Below, piece after piece: positions 61,465-64,000 of a DNA stretch of 64,000 nt. The translations under genes and the position numbers were made by a program. The stretch is from contig NZ_CP173678.1 of NCBI RefSeq assembly GCF_051903925.1, positions 1,178,001-1,242,000 on the forward strand, given 5' to 3'. This stretch comes from G051903925 sp051903925 (GTDB lineage: Bacteria; Pseudomonadota; Alphaproteobacteria; Zavarziniales; Zavarziniaceae). Under the pieces are notes generated by a model. That model ran no database searches. It was not told the DNA's origin and worked only from the letters and a program-made list of their open reading frames with translations. Each line of letters begins with the position of its first letter. The stretch's first letter is position 1.

Positions 61465-61486
61465 CTATCTACCGCCCGGTCGATAG
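61465..61486. promoter_or_regulatory. Palindromic TetR operator between the ligase and regulator genes
   Basis: A 22-base imperfect palindrome matching its own reverse complement at 18 of 22 positions: outer CTATC/GATAG and core ACCG-CC-CGGT. It lies in the 168-base divergent gap, 80 bases before the ligase and 68 bases before the TetR start. ACCG-N2-CGGT cores are known for TetR proteins of acyl-CoA catabolism such as PaaR. Confidence 0.72.
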
Positions 61487-61553
61487 AATCAAGGGGCTGT
61501 TCGCGGCGTCTTGCGCTATGGTGGCGACCGTGTACCGGCCACTAGGATCCGCC

Positions 61554-62189
61554 ATGACCGATTCGACCTCGAACCCGCCGAACAGCCCGTGGCCGGGCCC
61601 CCGCAAGCGCCGCGACGGCGAGTTCCAGCAGAAGCGCGAGGCCGTGATCGCGACCGCAGCCCGTCTGTTCCAGGAAAAGGGCTACGAGAACACGACGCTG
61701 AACGCGATTGCCGAAGCGCTCAACGTCACCAAGCCGACGCTCTACTATTATGTCGAGAACAAGAGCGAGATCCTTGAGGAATGCCGGACGCGCACGCGCG
61801 ACGGCATCGCCGCCGCGATGCAGCAGGCTGAGGACCAAGGCCGTCATGGACTTGAGAAGATCGAGATGTTCATCCGCGCCTATGCGGAGACCATTTCCAG
61901 CGACTATGGCAAGGTGCTGATCGCCAGCTTCCGCTCCAGCGACGAGGAGGCAGGCATCGCCCATTTCCGCGCCGGCCTGCGCCAGACCGACCACCTGCTC
62001 CGCGCCTTCCTTGAGGAGGGGATGAAGGATGGCTCCATCGCGCCCTGCGACCCCAAGCTGGCGGCCTTTGCCATCTTTGGCGCGTTGAACTGGATCACCT
62101 TCTGGTACGAACCCGGCGGCCCCGCCGACCCCGACCAGATCGCAACCGAATTCACCAGGCTCTTCCGCAACGGCCTCGCGCCGCGCTGA
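61554..62189 (+). CDS. TetR-family regulator of the acyl-CoA cluster
   Basis: A 211-residue repressor. The HTH lies at about 27-70: V-I-A-T-A-A-R-L-F-Q-E-K-G-Y-E-N-T-T-L-N-A-I-A, then N-V-T-K-P-T-L-Y-Y-Y-V. The C-terminal ligand domain (TetR_C_41-like by eye) is typical of fatty-acid regulators. The ATG at 61554 follows AGGAT by five bases. It is divergent from the acyl-CoA ligase, with a clear palindrome between them, so self-repression and control of the ligase operon by an acyl-CoA ligand is the natural model. Confidence 0.9.
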   Translation: MTDSTSNPPNSPWPGPRKRRDGEFQQKREAVIATAARLFQEKGYENTTLNAIAEALNVTKPTLYYYVENKSEILEECRTRTRDGIAAAMQQAEDQGRHGLEKIEMFIRAYAETISSDYGKVLIASFRSSDEEAGIAHFRAGLRQTDHLLRAFLEEGMKDGSIAPCDPKLAAFAIFGALNWITFWYEPGGPADPDQIATEFTRLFRNGLAPR

Positions 62190-62193
62190 TCAG

Positions 62194-62327
62194 GCCCTCC
62201 CCTGTGCGAAGCGTGGGGGAGGGTGGGGTGGGGGCGGTGTCGTGCCGTCAAAGCCTGCGCCGCGGTCCCGAATGTGGGATACCGCCCCCACCCCAACCCT
62301 CCCCCATCGCAAGCGACGGGGGAGGGG
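62194..62327. repeat. Composite palindromic repeat, family A copy 2
   Basis: Same layout as the element at 10581: outer hairpins CCCTCCCC...GGGGGAGGG and inner inverted arms GGTGGGGTGGGGGCGGT against ACCGCCCCCACCCCAACCC, with a ~48-base unrelated centre. It lies between two convergent genes and could end both transcripts. Confidence 0.8.
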
Positions 62328-62343
62328 GAAATGCGACGGCGCC

Positions 62344-62970
62344 TCAGTCTGCCTCCAGAAATTCCCCGACCAGCTCCGCCACCTGCGCCGCGTGCGTCTC
62401 GACAAAGGAATGGTCGGCGCCGGGAATGACGACCAGCCGCGCATCGGGCAGCAGGTGGCACAGGCGCTCCCCCACAGCGACCGGGCTGATCGGGTCGGCA
62501 TCGCCCCACAGCAGCAGGACCGGCAGGTCCAGCGTGCCGATCTCGGCACTGTGGTCGGCACGCGCCGTCATGATCCATGCGGCGGCCTGCGGATAGGCGG
62601 CGCGATAGGCGGGGCGCCAGTCCTCGGCCCCCAGCGCGCCCACGTCGATCCCGCCGGACGTGGCGGTCAGGACCAGCCGCCGCACCCGCCCAGGCCGCGC
62701 CAGGCAGGCGCGGATCGCGACCACGCCGCCCATCGACTGGGCCAGCACATCGCACGGCGCGTCCGCCGCATCCAGCGCTGCCGTCACCAGGCCGACCAGG
62801 TCGTCCAGGCTCTGCACGCGGGGGTCGTGCGGCTCGTCCCCCAGGCCGGGCCAGGCGAAGCGATGCTTGGGCCAAGCGCCGGGCAGGCGGTCGGCCACGC
62901 TCTGCCAGAACAGGGCAGAGCCCCCGGCACCGGGCAGGAAGAGGCAGCGTGTCATGGCGCCAGCGTCCAT
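62344..62970 (-). CDS. Alpha/beta hydrolase
   Basis: A 208-residue hydrolase with the small YdeN/MenH-like layout. Nucleophile S79 in A-Q-S-M-G-G (Ala in place of the usual Gly-x-Ser), acid in W-G-D-A-D-P-I-S, and histidine in P-G-A-D-H-S-F-V-E. The ATG at 62970 has GGGAG ten bases upstream; another ATG five codons later is possible. It sits between the TetR gene and the monooxygenase and may hydrolyse the ester or lactone made by a Baeyer-Villiger reaction, which is an inference from neighbourhood. Confidence 0.87.
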   Translation of the reverse strand: MDAGAMTRCLFLPGAGGSALFWQSVADRLPGAWPKHRFAWPGLGDEPHDPRVQSLDDLVGLVTAALDAADAPCDVLAQSMGGVVAIRACLARPGRVRRLVLTATSGGIDVGALGAEDWRPAYRAAYPQAAAWIMTARADHSAEIGTLDLPVLLLWGDADPISPVAVGERLCHLLPDARLVVIPGADHSFVETHAAQVAELVGEFLEAD

Positions 62971-63102
62971 GGCCGCCCCGCTCCCGGTCAAGGCCCCGAC
63001 TCGCTGACGAAAAATCAGTCTGGCCTCCGAACGCCATTCATGACATTTTGTCAGTCATCTGCGGAGAGAAGGTCCGCATAGAGCAGGCGGAGTGGTCCAG
63101 GC

Positions 63103-64000
63103 ATGGCGGCACAGCAACAGGCAGGGCTTGAGGCGACCCGGCACTTCGACGTGCTCATCATCGGGGCCGGCCTGTCGGGGATCGGCATGGCGGCCCACCT
63201 GCAGGACCGCCTGCCGCGAAAGACCTTCGCCATTCTCGAGGGGCGGGCCGACCTGGGCGGCACCTGGGACCTGTTCCGCTATCCCGGCATCCGCTCCGAC
63301 AGCGACATGTACACGCTTGGCTACCGCTTCAAGCCATGGACCGCGGCCAAGGCGATCGCCGACGGTCCGTCGATCAAGGCCTATATCGCCGAGACGGCGC
63401 GCGAGCGCGGGCTCGACCACCACATCCGCTATGGCCACAAGGTGGTGCGCGCCGACTGGTCGTCCGCCACCGCGCGCTGGACGCTGCAGGTTGACTGCGG
63501 CGGCTCGCTCCAGTCCTTCAGCACCAATTTCCTGGTCCTGGGGGTCGGCTATTATTCCTATGACCAGGGCCACCGCCCGACCTGGGCGGGGGAGGAGACG
63601 TTCGCGGGATCCATCGTCCATCCCCAGTTCTGGCCCAAGGACCTGGACTACAAGGCCAAGCGCGTCGTGGTGATCGGCAGCGGGGCGACGGCCGTCACCC
63701 TGGTCCCGACCATGGCAGAGACCGCGGCGCACGTGACGATGCTGCAGCGCTCGCCCACCTATATCGTCTCGCGCCCCTCGGTCGACGGCATTGCGGAGGC
63801 GCTGAAGCGGCGCCTCCCGTCGCGCCTCGCCTATGGCCTGACGCGCTGGAAGAACATCCTGATGGGCCAGTTCTTCTACAAGCTGGCGCGCAGCCGGCCC
63901 CAGGCGGTGAAGCGCAACCTGCTCGACCTGGTTCGCAAGCAGGTCGGCAGCGTCGCCAATGTCGAGCGCGACTTCACGCCCGCCTACAACCCCTGGGACC
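63103..64000 (+). CDS. Flavin-containing (Baeyer-Villiger-type) monooxygenase, 3' end missing
   Basis: The first 299 residues of a class B flavoprotein monooxygenase; the gene leaves the window. The FAD loop G-A-G-L-S-G spans 21-26, G-G-T-W 52-55, the BVMO fingerprint F-A-G-S-I-V-H-P-Q-F-W-P spans 167-178 and fits F-x-G-x-x-x-H-x-x-x-W-P exactly, and the NADPH loop G-S-G-A-T-A spans 192-197. Such enzymes insert oxygen beside a ketone, making an ester or lactone. The ATG at 63103 has GGAG ten bases upstream. Divergent from the alpha/beta hydrolase, a usual pairing for lactone opening. Confidence 0.92.
   Translation, partial: MAAQQQAGLEATRHFDVLIIGAGLSGIGMAAHLQDRLPRKTFAILEGRADLGGTWDLFRYPGIRSDSDMYTLGYRFKPWTAAKAIADGPSIKAYIAETARERGLDHHIRYGHKVVRADWSSATARWTLQVDCGGSLQSFSTNFLVLGVGYYSYDQGHRPTWAGEETFAGSIVHPQFWPKDLDYKAKRVVVIGSGATAVTLVPTMAETAAHVTMLQRSPTYIVSRPSVDGIAEALKRRLPSRLAYGLTRWKNILMGQFFYKLARSRPQAVKRNLLDLVRKQVGSVANVERDFTPAYNPWD

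Overview
The window reads as chromosome of a high-GC alphaproteobacterium, most like Rhodospirillales. The evidence is gene content: a malyl-CoA/beta-methylmalyl-CoA lyase beside accA, xerD-aroK-aroB order, Coq7, DUF1491 and ribbon-helix-helix proteins, an alphaproteobacterial-type LexA box at recA and an RpoH-type promoter at htpG. I see no rRNA, tRNA, CRISPR array, prophage or transposase. Coding is dense and no gene-free stretch exceeds about 260 bases. The first gene (multiheme cytochrome) and the last (Baeyer-Villiger-type monooxygenase) run off the window.

1-23 kb is largely envelope and signalling. A multiheme cytochrome c with a beta-propeller tail ends in a strong terminator. It is followed by a crotonase, a CSS-EAL c-di-GMP phosphodiesterase, a MerR regulator, a phosphotransferase-fold protein, a small LAB_N membrane protein and the alpha-2-macroglobulin/pbpC pair. 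Next come a Rap1a-like secreted protein, an O-acylation set (two SGNH proteins plus an MBOAT acyltransferase) and two secreted proteins built from one repeated, two-cysteine domain.

23-29 kb holds a minus-strand acyl-CoA operon (acyl-CoA synthetase, crotonase, luciferase-like monooxygenase) next to a TetR gene, then a membrane GH17-like enzyme that overlaps tail-to-tail with a polytopic glycosyltransferase-like protein. 31-43 kb carries housekeeping and central carbon genes: SDR, DUF1491, a PAS hybrid histidine kinase, accA, mcl, lpxR, xerD, a 46-residue membrane peptide overlapping a secreted protein, aroK and aroB. 43-55 kb carries a palindrome-controlled RHH gene, htpG, a methyltransferase, a universal stress protein, a HigA-like regulator with no toxin partner, an orphan TAXI binding protein, a coupled dedA-dsbB-coq7-recQ run, recA and a class III aminotransferase.

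55-64 kb is a second lipid-degradation region: alpha/beta hydrolases, SDR, two MaoC-type hydratases, SCPx-type thiolase, acyl-CoA ligase, a divergent TetR with a clear palindromic operator, and the monooxygenase. It looks like a beta-oxidation route using R-hydroxyacyl-CoA intermediates. Almost every junction in it carries a palindromic interspersed repeat; at least four such repeat families occur in the window.
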